A stretch of 64,000 nucleotides of DNA from positions 1 through 64,000 of the forward strand of contig NZ_JAHBDQ010000029.1 in NCBI RefSeq assembly GCF_019956555.1. Reading direction: 5' to 3'. Shown here in pieces: positions 17,818-25,750 of the stretch; the stretch's first letter is position 1; each line of letters opens with the position of its first letter. The translations under genes were made by a program, and so were the position numbers. Source of the DNA: Pseudomonas sp. A-RE-19 (lineage in GTDB: Bacteria; Pseudomonadota; Gammaproteobacteria; Pseudomonadales; Pseudomonadaceae). The notes under the pieces were generated by a model. It was given only the letters and a program-made list of their open reading frames with translations. It ran no database searches and was not told where the DNA came from.

Positions 17818-18474
17818 TCAATCGCGCAGCGTAATCACCGGCCAGCCACGCTTCTCGGCCTCAGCGCGCAGATTCACGTCCGGGTCGACAGCGATCGGGT
17901 TTGCCACCCGTTCCAGCAGCGCCAGGTCATTCATCGAATCGCTGTAGAAATAGCTGTCTTCCAGGTTATGGCCGGTCTCTTCCAGCCAACGAAGCAGCCG
18001 GGTCACCTTGCCTTCACGGAAGCATGGGACGTCGGTGCTGCGCCCGCTGTAACGGCCGTCGATCATTTCGCATTCAGTGGCGATCAGGGTTTCAACGCCT
18101 AAACGTGCGGCAATCGGCCCGGTCACAAAGCGGTTGGTGGCGGTGATGATCACCAGCTTGTCGCCGGCCTCGCGGTGTTGGGCCAACAGATCGAGGCCCT
18201 TGGGCAGCACGATCGGTTCGATGCAGTCGCGCATGTAGTCCATGTGCCATTGATCCAGCGTGTCCATCTCGGTGCGACCGAGGACTTCCAGGCAGAAGTT
18301 CAGGTACGCGTCGTTATCCAGCTTGCCAGCCAGGTAGTCCTGATAGAACTCGTCGTTGCGTGCCTTGTAGGCGACGGCGTCGAGGAAACCGCGTTCGCAC
18401 AGATAATCGCCCCAGGCGTGGTCACTGTCACCGCCCAGAAGCGTGTTGTCCAAGTCGAATAAAGCCAGGCGCAT
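17818..18474 (-). CDS. HAD-superfamily subfamily IB phosphatase (SerB/CicA-like)
   Basis: The protein has 218 residues. HAD motif I is DLDNTLLGGD (nucleophile Asp7), motif II is IITATNRFVT, motif III is the Lys in FREGKVTRL and motif IV is YFYSDSMNDLALLE. The helical cap between motifs I and II places it in subfamily IB with phosphoserine phosphatase-like enzymes. The substrate is not determined. The gene diverges from rppH. Confidence 0.88.
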   Translation of the reverse strand: MRLALFDLDNTLLGGDSDHAWGDYLCERGFLDAVAYKARNDEFYQDYLAGKLDNDAYLNFCLEVLGRTEMDTLDQWHMDYMRDCIEPIVLPKGLDLLAQHREAGDKLVIITATNRFVTGPIAARLGVETLIATECEMIDGRYSGRSTDVPCFREGKVTRLLRWLEETGHNLEDSYFYSDSMNDLALLERVANPIAVDPDVNLRAEAEKRGWPVITLRD

Positions 18475-18617
18475 TGCAGTTACTCGCTGAAAAGTCTGTA
18501 GAAAGGTGTCCAGAATACGGACTTTTCACAAGAGTGCACATAAGGTAGGTCGGCTCGTTGCTGCTTTCACAACCTTTGTGGAACAATGCGACGACATGCG
18601 TTTGCGAGGTTGTTGCC

Positions 18618-19097
18618 GTGATCGACCCCGATGGTTTCCGCCCCAATGTCGGGATCATTCTGACGAATGATGCCGGCCAGGTGCTCTGGGCTCGCCGTAT
18701 CAATCAAGATGCCTGGCAGTTTCCACAGGGAGGGATCAATCCCCAGGAGACGCCGGAAGACGCCTTGTACCGCGAGTTGAACGAAGAAGTGGGCCTGGAG
18801 CGCGAAGATGTTGAAATTCTCGCCTGCACCCGGGGCTGGTTGCGCTATCGTTTGCCGCAACGTCTGGTCAGGACACACAGCCAACCGCTGTGCATCGGCC
18901 AGAAGCAGAAATGGTTTCTCCTGCGCCTGATCTCCAACGAGCAGCGGGTGCGGATGGATTTGACCGGTAAACCGGAATTCGATGGCTGGCGCTGGGTCAG
19001 TTATTGGTATCCGTTGGGCCAGGTGGTGACATTCAAGCGCGAGGTGTATCGACGCGCTCTCAAAGAGCTTGCCCCGCGCCTTTTAGCGCGCGACTGA
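18618..19097 (+). CDS. rppH: RNA 5' pyrophosphohydrolase
   Basis: The protein has 159 residues. It removes pyrophosphate from the 5' end of primary transcripts, which exposes them to RNase E decay. The Nudix box is complete (GGINPQETPEDALYRELNEEVGL, residues about 38-60). The start is the GTG at 18618 (VIDPDGFRPNVG), which matches the conserved family N terminus; the upstream ATG at 18558 would add 20 unrelated residues. A GCGAGGT site lies before the GTG. The gene is followed after 22 bases by ptsP, the arrangement also seen in E. coli. Confidence 0.95.
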   Translation: MIDPDGFRPNVGIILTNDAGQVLWARRINQDAWQFPQGGINPQETPEDALYRELNEEVGLEREDVEILACTRGWLRYRLPQRLVRTHSQPLCIGQKQKWFLLRLISNEQRVRMDLTGKPEFDGWRWVSYWYPLGQVVTFKREVYRRALKELAPRLLARD

Positions 19098-19119
19098 CGA
19101 CGGAGTTCGACCCCGAGCC

Positions 19120-21399
19120 ATGCTCAATACGCTGCGCAAGATCGTCCAGGAAGTTAACTCCGCCAAGGATCTCAAGGCGGCGTTGGGGATTATTGTGTTG
19201 CGCGTCAAAGAGGCCATGGGCAGCCAGGTCTGCTCGGTCTACCTGCTTGATCCAGAGACCAACCGCTTCGTGCTGATGGCCACCGAGGGCTTGAACAAGC
19301 GCTCGATCGGCAAAGTCAGCATGGCACCCAACGAAGGTCTGGTCGGCCTGGTCGGCACGCGTGAAGAACCCCTGAACCTCGAAAACGCCGCGGATCACCC
19401 GCGCTACCGTTACTTCGCCGAGACCGGTGAAGAACGCTACGCCTCGTTCCTCGGGGCGCCGATCATTCACCACCGTCGCGTTGTCGGCGTGTTGGTCATT
19501 CAGCAAAAAGAACGCCGCCAGTTCGATGAAGGTGAAGAAGCCTTCCTCGTGACCATGAGCGCGCAGCTCGCCGGTGTTATCGCCCACGCCGAGGCCACCG
19601 GTTCGATCCGTGGCCTGGGCCGTCAGGGCAAAGGTATCCAGGAAGCAAAGTTCGTCGGCGTACCGGGTTCGCCGGGCGCGGCGGTCGGGACCGCGGTCGT
19701 CATGCTGCCGCCGGCCGATCTGGATGTGGTGCCGGACAAGACCATCGTCGACATCGACGCGGAACTTGGTCTGTTCAAGACCGCCATCGAAGGCGTGCGC
19801 GCCGACATGCGGGCCTTGTCCGCCAAGTTGGCGACCCAGCTGCGGCCTGAAGAACGGGCGCTGTTCGACGTTTACCTGATGATGCTCGACGATGCCTCGC
19901 TCGGCAGCGAAATCACCACCGTGATCAAGACCGGTCAGTGGGCCCAGGGCGCGTTGCGTCAGGTGGTCACCGAACACGTCAACCGTTTCGAATTGATGGA
20001 CGACGCCTACCTGCGTGAGCGCGCCTCGGACGTCAAGGACCTCGGTCGGCGCTTGCTCGCCTACTTGCAGGAAGAGCGCCAGCAGACCCTGGTCTACCCC
20101 GACAACACCATTCTGGTCAGCGAAGAACTGACGCCGGCCATGCTCGGCGAGGTGCCGGAAGGCAAGCTGGTCGGTCTGGTGTCGGTACTCGGTTCCGGCA
20201 ACTCCCACGTGGCGATCCTGGCGCGCGCCATGGGCATCCCGACAGTGATGGGCCTGGTCGACCTGCCGTATTCCAAGGTCGATGGCATCCAGATGATCGT
20301 CGACGGCTACCACGGCGAGGTCTACACCAACCCGAGTGACGTGCTGCGCAAGCAGTTCGCCGATGTGGTCGAGGAAGAGAAGCAACTGGCCCTGGGGCTG
20401 GATGCATTGCGGGACTTGCCGTGTGTGACGGTCGACGGTCACCGCATGCCGCTGTGGGTCAACACTGGCCTGCTGGCGGACGTGGCGCGGGCGCAGAAGC
20501 GCGGTGCCGAGGGTGTGGGTCTGTATCGCACCGAAGTGCCGTTCATGATCAACCAGCGCTTCCCGAGCGAAAAAGAGCAGTTGGCGATCTATCGCGAGCA
20601 ACTCGCCGCGTTCCATCCGCAACCGGTGACCATGCGTAGCCTGGACATCGGCGGCGACAAGTCGCTGTCGTACTTCCCGATCAAGGAAGACAACCCGTTC
20701 CTCGGCTGGCGCGGCATCCGCGTGACCCTTGACCACCCGGAAATCTTTCTGGTGCAGACCCGCGCCATGCTCAAGGCCAGCGAAGGCCTGAACAACCTGC
20801 GCATTCTGCTGCCGATGATTTCCGGTACTCACGAACTGGAAGAGGCCCTGCACCTGATCCATCGGGCCTGGGGCGAAGTCCGCGACGAAGGCACCGACGT
20901 GCCGATGCCGCCGGTTGGCGTGATGATCGAGATTCCGGCGGCGGTGTATCAGACCAAGGAACTGGCGCGGCAAGTGGACTTCCTGTCGGTCGGCTCCAAT
21001 GACCTGACCCAGTACCTGCTGGCCGTGGACCGCAACAACCCACGGGTGGCCGACCTCTACGACTATCTGCATCCGGCCGTGTTGCAAGCCTTGCAGAACG
21101 TGGTGCGCGACGCGCATGCCGAAGGCAAGCCCGTGAGTATCTGCGGCGAAATGGCCGGTGACCCGGCAGCGGCAGTGCTGTTGATGGCGATGGGCTTCGA
21201 CAGCCTGTCGATGAACGCCACCAACTTGCCGAAAGTGAAGTGGATGCTGCGTCAGATCAACCTGAGCAAGGCCAAGGAATTGCTCGCGGAGCTGATGACC
21301 ATCGACAACCCGCAAGTTATCCACAGCTCGCTGCAGTTGGCGCTGAAGAACCTTGGGTTGGCGCGGATGATTAATCCGGCTTCGGTCAAAACCCTCTAA
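19120..21399 (+). CDS. ptsP: Nitrogen-PTS enzyme I (PEP-protein phosphotransferase, GAF-containing)
   Basis: The protein has 759 residues. A GAF sensor domain (about 1-165) precedes a PtsI-like part. It takes phosphate from phosphoenolpyruvate and passes it to NPr and then EIIA-Ntr, a regulatory chain responding to glutamine and 2-oxoglutarate. The phosphorylated His is in GSGNSHVAILARAMGIP (His363). The PEP-binding motifs GVGLYRTEVPFM, RSLDIGGDKSLSYF and SVGSNDLTQYLLAVDR follow, with the catalytic Cys region SICGEMAGDP. It is probably co-transcribed with rppH. Confidence 0.97.
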   Translation: MLNTLRKIVQEVNSAKDLKAALGIIVLRVKEAMGSQVCSVYLLDPETNRFVLMATEGLNKRSIGKVSMAPNEGLVGLVGTREEPLNLENAADHPRYRYFAETGEERYASFLGAPIIHHRRVVGVLVIQQKERRQFDEGEEAFLVTMSAQLAGVIAHAEATGSIRGLGRQGKGIQEAKFVGVPGSPGAAVGTAVVMLPPADLDVVPDKTIVDIDAELGLFKTAIEGVRADMRALSAKLATQLRPEERALFDVYLMMLDDASLGSEITTVIKTGQWAQGALRQVVTEHVNRFELMDDAYLRERASDVKDLGRRLLAYLQEERQQTLVYPDNTILVSEELTPAMLGEVPEGKLVGLVSVLGSGNSHVAILARAMGIPTVMGLVDLPYSKVDGIQMIVDGYHGEVYTNPSDVLRKQFADVVEEEKQLALGLDALRDLPCVTVDGHRMPLWVNTGLLADVARAQKRGAEGVGLYRTEVPFMINQRFPSEKEQLAIYREQLAAFHPQPVTMRSLDIGGDKSLSYFPIKEDNPFLGWRGIRVTLDHPEIFLVQTRAMLKASEGLNNLRILLPMISGTHELEEALHLIHRAWGEVRDEGTDVPMPPVGVMIEIPAAVYQTKELARQVDFLSVGSNDLTQYLLAVDRNNPRVADLYDYLHPAVLQALQNVVRDAHAEGKPVSICGEMAGDPAAAVLLMAMGFDSLSMNATNLPKVKWMLRQINLSKAKELLAELMTIDNPQVIHSSLQLALKNLGLARMINPASVKTL

Positions 21400-21411
21400 G
21401 CCTGCACTGGC

Positions 21412-21512
21412 CCCATCGCGAGCAGGCTCGCTCCCACAGTTGATTTCTGTCGTGCACAAAATCTGTGTTCACAGAAAATCCAATGTGGGAGCGAGCCTGC
21501 TCGCGATGGGGT
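21412..21512. repeat. REP inverted pair (gcctgctcgcga subtype)
   Basis: Inverted elements lie about 46 bases apart between ptsP and the convergent NRDE gene. The outer bases ccccatcgcg / cgcgatgggg lengthen the palindrome. Confidence 0.9.
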
Positions 21513-21531
21513 CAGTTCTGACGATACCGAT

Positions 21532-22278
21532 CTAAATCCTGACCTCTACTTCTCCAAGATGCCCCCCATACGGCCCGAAACTCCGTTCGACCATATGCCG
21601 CGCCCCATCCGCCTGAACGATCAACGCCGTGCTCGCCCGCGTCCCATAAGTCGGGCTCTTGATAAATACGCTCGACAGCAACGTCTCGGTGGCCTGTCCC
21701 ACGCCAGTGTCCGGTAGCTCGACAAGCGGCGCCGTCTGCGGGTCGCTGAGCAAGGCCAGCAGCGCCTGCGGCTGCGGATCACCCAATACCTCGCTCAACG
21801 CTGCCTTGGCCTTGAGCACTTTTGGCCACGGCGTATCCAGCCCCGCGTTCGATAACCCATAAACCCCTGGGTTGAGCATGACTGCCTCCGTCTCCCGGGC
21901 ATTAAAGTGCCATAGCTCATTGGCATCACCGATCAGCAGGTTAAACCCGGCGTATTCCGGCGAACGTGCAATAACGTCGCTAAAATAGTCGCCAATCGAC
22001 ATATCCCCGCTGAGAAAGTGCGCCACCAGTTCACCCCGCGATTTGCGCGCCGGTGGCTGAAGGGGATCACGAATGTTGGTCAGTGCCGCGAAGCGCCTGT
22101 TGGCGCCGACACCGAGCCACGTACCGCCGGCCTCAAGGTCGCGACCGGCATACACCTGTGGGGCATGCGGCCATTGCGCCAGGGGCAGACTGGGTCGGGC
22201 ATAGAATTCGTCGCGGTTGGCCGCCACGATCAGCGGCTGGGCGTGACCCGGCCGCCAGGCAAAAACAATCAGGCACAT
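21532..22278 (-). CDS. NRDE-family protein (TANGO2-like)
   Basis: The protein has 248 residues. It begins with MCLIVFAW, placing Cys at position 2 as in Ntn-type NRDE proteins, followed by the family signature AANRDEFYARP and the TWLGVGANRRFAALTNIRDP block. TANGO2 proteins have been linked to haem or lipid handling; the bacterial role is unsettled. It is transcribed divergently from the TSUP transporter gene. Confidence 0.88.
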   Translation of the reverse strand: MCLIVFAWRPGHAQPLIVAANRDEFYARPSLPLAQWPHAPQVYAGRDLEAGGTWLGVGANRRFAALTNIRDPLQPPARKSRGELVAHFLSGDMSIGDYFSDVIARSPEYAGFNLLIGDANELWHFNARETEAVMLNPGVYGLSNAGLDTPWPKVLKAKAALSEVLGDPQPQALLALLSDPQTAPLVELPDTGVGQATETLLSSVFIKSPTYGTRASTALIVQADGARHMVERSFGPYGGHLGEVEVRI

Positions 22279-22411
22279 AAGGTGGTCCTTGTGTGTTTTT
22301 TGCTCACTCTACGCAGACATCGCTCATCGATCCATCGCCATCCACAGTGGAGCCCGAGGCCATGCATCCGTTACCATGCCGCTCCTGTTTTGGGATGCTT
22401 GGGGTGCGGCC

Positions 22412-23194
22412 ATGGAATTTCTGCTCTATCTGGCGCTGGGCGCCTGTGCGGGCGTGCTGGCCGGGCTGTTCGGGGTAGGCGGCGGGATCATCATCGTCCC
22501 GGTGCTGGTGTTCAGTTTCACCTTGCAGGGATTTGATGCATCGATCCTGACGCACCTGGCGGTCGGCACCTCCTTGGCGACGATCATTTTTACCTCGGTC
22601 AATGCGGTCCGCGAGCACCATCGCCGCGGCGCCGTGCGTTGGCCGATTTTTGCCTGGATGACCGTCGGCATTCTGATCGGTGCCGGTTTCGGCGCGCTGA
22701 CTGCCGAGGCGATCTCCGGGCCGCATTTGCAGAAGATCATCGGCGTATTCGCGCTGATCATCGCTGTTCAACTCGCTTTGGACTTCAAACCCAAGGCCAG
22801 CCGAACGGTGCCCGGTAAAGTCGGTCTGACCGTGGCCGGCAGTGTGATTGGCTGGGCCTCGGCGATTTTCGGCATCGGCGGCGGCTCGTTGACCGTGCCG
22901 TTCCTCACCTGGCGCAGTGTGCCGATGCAGCAAGCGGTGGCCACGTCGTCGGCCTGTGGCCTGCCCATCGCCTTGGCAAGTGCATTAAGTTTCATGATTC
23001 TGGGCTGGCACGATCCACTGCTGCCGGCCCATAGTCTCGGTTTTGTGTATTTGCCGGCGCTGTTGGGGATCGCCCTGACCAGCATGGTCTTCGCCCGCTT
23101 AGGTGCGCGACTGGCCCACACGTTATCGCCGCGCTTGCTGAAAAGACTGTTTGCCGCTTTGCTGTTTTGCGTCGGCTTGAACTTCTTGCTCTGA
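22412..23194 (+). CDS. TSUP-family (TauE/SafE) membrane transporter
   Basis: The protein has 260 residues and eight hydrophobic helices. The two-fold repeat typical of the family is visible: GLFGVGGGIIIVPVLVF in the first half and AIFGIGGGSLTVPFLTW in the second. Members export sulfite, sulfoacetate or other anions. The start at 22412 (MEFLLYLALG) gives a complete first helix; the longer frame from 22289 adds a non-conserved leader. It lies 81 bases before lgt. Confidence 0.88.
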   Translation: MEFLLYLALGACAGVLAGLFGVGGGIIIVPVLVFSFTLQGFDASILTHLAVGTSLATIIFTSVNAVREHHRRGAVRWPIFAWMTVGILIGAGFGALTAEAISGPHLQKIIGVFALIIAVQLALDFKPKASRTVPGKVGLTVAGSVIGWASAIFGIGGGSLTVPFLTWRSVPMQQAVATSSACGLPIALASALSFMILGWHDPLLPAHSLGFVYLPALLGIALTSMVFARLGARLAHTLSPRLLKRLFAALLFCVGLNFLL

Positions 23195-23275
23195 CGTAGC
23201 GCAATCCTGGCTTAATCCTGAGGTGGCAGCGTCGCCCGGGAATTTTGAAGGTTTCAACTTTAACGAGGAGTCGCA

Positions 23276-24088
23276 ATGCTGCCTTACCCGCAGATCGACC
23301 CGGTGGCCCTGGCCATCGGTCCGCTGAAAATCCACTGGTACGGCCTGATGTACCTGGTCGGCATCGGCGGCGCTTGGCTGCTGGCGTCCCGTCGGCTGAA
23401 CCGCTTCGACCCGACCTGGACCAAGGAGAAACTCTCCGACATGGTGTTCTGGATGTCGATGGGTGTCATCGTCGGCGGCCGCTTGGGTTATGTGCTGTTT
23501 TACGATCTGAGCGCTTACCTGGCCAACCCGATGCTGATCTTCGAAGTGTGGAAGGGCGGCATGTCGTTCCACGGCGGCTTCATCGGCGTGATGCTCGCGG
23601 CGTTGTGGTTCGGTAAAAAGAACAACAAGTCGTTCTTCCAGCTGATGGACTTCGTCGCGCCGATGGTGCCGATCGGCCTGGGTGCCGGGCGCATCGGTAA
23701 CTTCATCAACGCCGAATTGTGGGGCAAGCCGACCGACGTGCCGTGGGCGATGATCTTCCCACCGTTCAGCGACCCGTCGCAGTTGCCGCGTCATCCGTCG
23801 CAGCTGTACCAGTTCGCACTGGAAGGCGTGGCCCTGTTCGCGATCCTCTGGCTGTTCTCGCGCAAGCCGCGGCCGACCATGGCGGTGTCCGGGATGTTCG
23901 CGCTGTTCTATGGCATCTTCCGCTTCATCGTCGAATTCGTTCGGGTACCGGACGCGCAACTGGGCTATCTGGCCTGGAACTGGCTGACCATGGGCCAGGT
24001 GCTGTGCGTACCGATGATCGTCGGCGGGCTGTTCCTGATCTGGCTGGCTTATCGACGCGCCCCGGCGGCCCCCGCAGCTGCTGTGTAA
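23276..24088 (+). CDS. lgt: Phosphatidylglycerol-prolipoprotein diacylglyceryl transferase
   Basis: The protein has 270 residues and seven membrane helices. It adds diacylglycerol from phosphatidylglycerol to the lipobox Cys of prolipoproteins in the inner membrane. The HGGFIGVM segment with the essential His and the Lgt signature GRIGNFINAELWG are present. A GAGGAGT ribosome site precedes the ATG. It is followed by thyA after 64 bases, as in many bacteria. Confidence 0.96.
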   Translation: MLPYPQIDPVALAIGPLKIHWYGLMYLVGIGGAWLLASRRLNRFDPTWTKEKLSDMVFWMSMGVIVGGRLGYVLFYDLSAYLANPMLIFEVWKGGMSFHGGFIGVMLAALWFGKKNNKSFFQLMDFVAPMVPIGLGAGRIGNFINAELWGKPTDVPWAMIFPPFSDPSQLPRHPSQLYQFALEGVALFAILWLFSRKPRPTMAVSGMFALFYGIFRFIVEFVRVPDAQLGYLAWNWLTMGQVLCVPMIVGGLFLIWLAYRRAPAAPAAAV

Positions 24089-24108
24089 GAAGCAGGCGCT
24101 AAAAATTC

Positions 24109-24135
24109 GAACCCCGGGGCGACAGTCCCGGGTTC
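24109..24135. other. Hairpin between lgt and thyA
   Basis: GAACCCCGGG and CCCGGGTTC pair with one bulged base around an eight-base loop. A run of five As precedes it, so it would resemble a terminator only on the minus strand, where no gene ends. It could be a processing or attenuation hairpin in the lgt-thyA transcript. Confidence 0.5.
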
Positions 24136-24152
24136 AAGGACACAGGTAATTC

Positions 24153-25124
24153 ATGAAGCAATATCTCGAACTGGTCGCCCACGTCATCAAGAACGGCACC
24201 AAACAGGCCAATCGCACGGGCGTGAACACCATCAGCTTTCCGGGCGCAATGCTGCGCTTCGATCTGCAGGAAGGTTTCCCGGCGATCACCACTCGCAAGA
24301 TGGCCTTCAAATCCGCCATCGGCGAGATGTGCGGTTTTCTGCGGGGGGTGAACAACGCCGCTGAATTCCGTGCGTTGGGTTGCAAGGTCTGGGACCAGAA
24401 CGCCAACGAAAACGCCCAATGGCTGGCCAACCCGTTCCGTCAGGGTGAAGACGACCTCGGCGAGATCTACGGCGTGCAATGGCGCAAATGGCCGGCGTAC
24501 AAACAGATCCCGGTCAGCAACCAGGCCGCCATCGAGCAGACGCTGAGCCAGGGTTATCGTCAGATTGCCGAAGGCGAAGAAGACGGCCAGGCCTACGTGG
24601 TGCTGTACAAGGCGATCGACCAGATCCGCCAGTGCGTCGACACCATCATCAAGGACCCGGGCAGCCGTCGCATTCTGTTCCACGGCTGGAACGTCGCCCA
24701 GCTCGACGAAATGGCCCTGCCGCCGTGCCACTTGCTGTACCAGTTCCACCCGAATGTCGAGACCAAAGAGATTTCTTTGACCCTCTACATCCGCTCCAAT
24801 GATCTGGGCCTGGGTACGCCGTTCAACCTCACCGAAGGCGCCGCGCTGCTGAGCCTGATCGGTCGCCTGACCGGTTACACACCGCGTTGGTTCACCTATT
24901 TCATCGGCGATGCCCACGTCTACGAAAACCACCTGGACATGCTCAACGAACAGCTCAAGCGCGAGCCGTTCCCGATGCCGAAACTGGTGATTTCCGACCG
25001 CGTGCCGGAGTTTGCCAAGACCGGTGTTTATCAGCCTGAGTGGCTGGAGCAGATCGAGCCGAGCGATTTCTCGCTGGAAGGCTATGAGCACCACGCACCG
25101 ATGACCGCGCCGATGGCGGTCTGA
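24153..25124 (+). CDS. thyA: Thymidylate synthase, long form
   Basis: The protein has 323 residues. It methylates dUMP to dTMP using methylene-tetrahydrofolate. The catalytic Cys192 is in ALPPCHLLYQF, the phosphate-binding Arg pair in DPGSRRILF, and nucleotide ligands in RSNDLGLGTPFN and DAHVYENHLDM. Compared with the 264-residue E. coli enzyme, extra residues lie on both sides of DLGEIYGVQWRKWPA (about residues 90-150), the region where Lactobacillus casei ThyA also carries an insertion. All catalytic motifs are intact. Confidence 0.95.
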   Translation: MKQYLELVAHVIKNGTKQANRTGVNTISFPGAMLRFDLQEGFPAITTRKMAFKSAIGEMCGFLRGVNNAAEFRALGCKVWDQNANENAQWLANPFRQGEDDLGEIYGVQWRKWPAYKQIPVSNQAAIEQTLSQGYRQIAEGEEDGQAYVVLYKAIDQIRQCVDTIIKDPGSRRILFHGWNVAQLDEMALPPCHLLYQFHPNVETKEISLTLYIRSNDLGLGTPFNLTEGAALLSLIGRLTGYTPRWFTYFIGDAHVYENHLDMLNEQLKREPFPMPKLVISDRVPEFAKTGVYQPEWLEQIEPSDFSLEGYEHHAPMTAPMAV

Positions 25125-25145
25125 TTCAGGCACCGCTTCGCGGTG

Positions 25146-25209
25146 TTCGCGGGCAAGCCTCGCTCCTACAGTATCGAGTGAACCTGTAGGAGCGAGGCTT
25201 GCCCGCGAA
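25146..25209. repeat. REP inverted pair (gcttgcccgcgaa subtype)
   Basis: A compact inverted pair with a loop of about 14 bases lies between the ends of thyA and cadR. It also resembles a hairpin able to protect or end transcripts. Confidence 0.88.
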
Positions 25210-25216
25210 TGCGTCC

Positions 25217-25666
25217 TCAATGCCCATGACTTCTCCCGACATGGGAATGCTCAACCTCCGTCGCCACCACCCCGCCGCTCACTTCCAGCCGCTGCAAAAT
25301 CCCGCACTGATCGATATCCGGCCCTTCGCTGCAGCGTTGGCGCAGGTCGAGCAGTTGTGTCTGCAAGGCGAGCAAACCGTCGATCCGTGCCTTCACATGG
25401 CGGATGTGTTCGTCGATCAACGCGTTGACGTTTTCACATTGATCCTGCGGGCTGTCGCGCAGGGCCAGCAGGCTGCGGATTTCCTCGAGGGTCATGTCGA
25501 GGGTTCGGCAATTGCGGATGAAAGTCAGGCGTTCGGCGTGGGCCTGGGTGTAGACGCGGTAATTGCCGTCGCTGCGGGCCGGCTCCGGCAGCAGGTTTTC
25601 GCGCTCGTAGTAGCGGATGGTTTCCACGGCGCAGTCGGTGAGTTTCGCCAGTTCTCCGATTTTCAT
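25217..25666 (-). CDS. cadR: MerR-family heavy-metal-responsive regulator CadR
   Basis: The protein has 149 residues. An N-terminal winged helix-turn-helix (MKIGELAKLTDCAVETIRYYERENLL) is followed by a dimerisation helix and a metal-binding region with Cys77, Cys112 and Cys121 and a His-containing tail (EHSHVGRSHGH). Cys77 and Cys112 align with the cadmium ligands of P. putida CadR. The start at 25666 fits the family N terminus. It is divergent from cadA and probably regulates both from the operator at 25693-25713. Confidence 0.93.
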   Translation of the reverse strand: MKIGELAKLTDCAVETIRYYERENLLPEPARSDGNYRVYTQAHAERLTFIRNCRTLDMTLEEIRSLLALRDSPQDQCENVNALIDEHIRHVKARIDGLLALQTQLLDLRQRCSEGPDIDQCGILQRLEVSGGVVATEVEHSHVGRSHGH

Positions 25667-25689
25667 CGCGACAATCTCCAAAAGGGTGC

Positions 25690-25720
25690 TTGACCCTATA
25701 GTGGCTACAGGGTCTTTACT
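25690..25720 (+). promoter_or_regulatory. MerR-type promoter/operator of cadA
   Basis: TTGACC (25690-25695) and TTTACT (25715-25720) serve as -35 and -10 with a 19-base spacer. The spacer is overlapped by the dyad ACCCTATAGTGGCTACAGGGT (25693-25713). An over-long spacer with a central dyad is the hallmark of MerR-family promoters, which are activated by DNA untwisting when metal binds. Confidence 0.85.
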
Positions 25721-25750
25721 TGGCAACAGGCACCTTCATGGACGCGACCA

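Noticed and set aside
19060..21459. About 800-codon frame on the minus strand opposite ptsP
   Set aside because: It is antisense to a clear PtsP protein, with His/Gln/Arg-rich composition and no motif.
24101..24140. tRNA-like T-arm between lgt and thyA
   Set aside because: The bases resemble a T-arm on the minus strand but no acceptor, D or anticodon arms can be formed.
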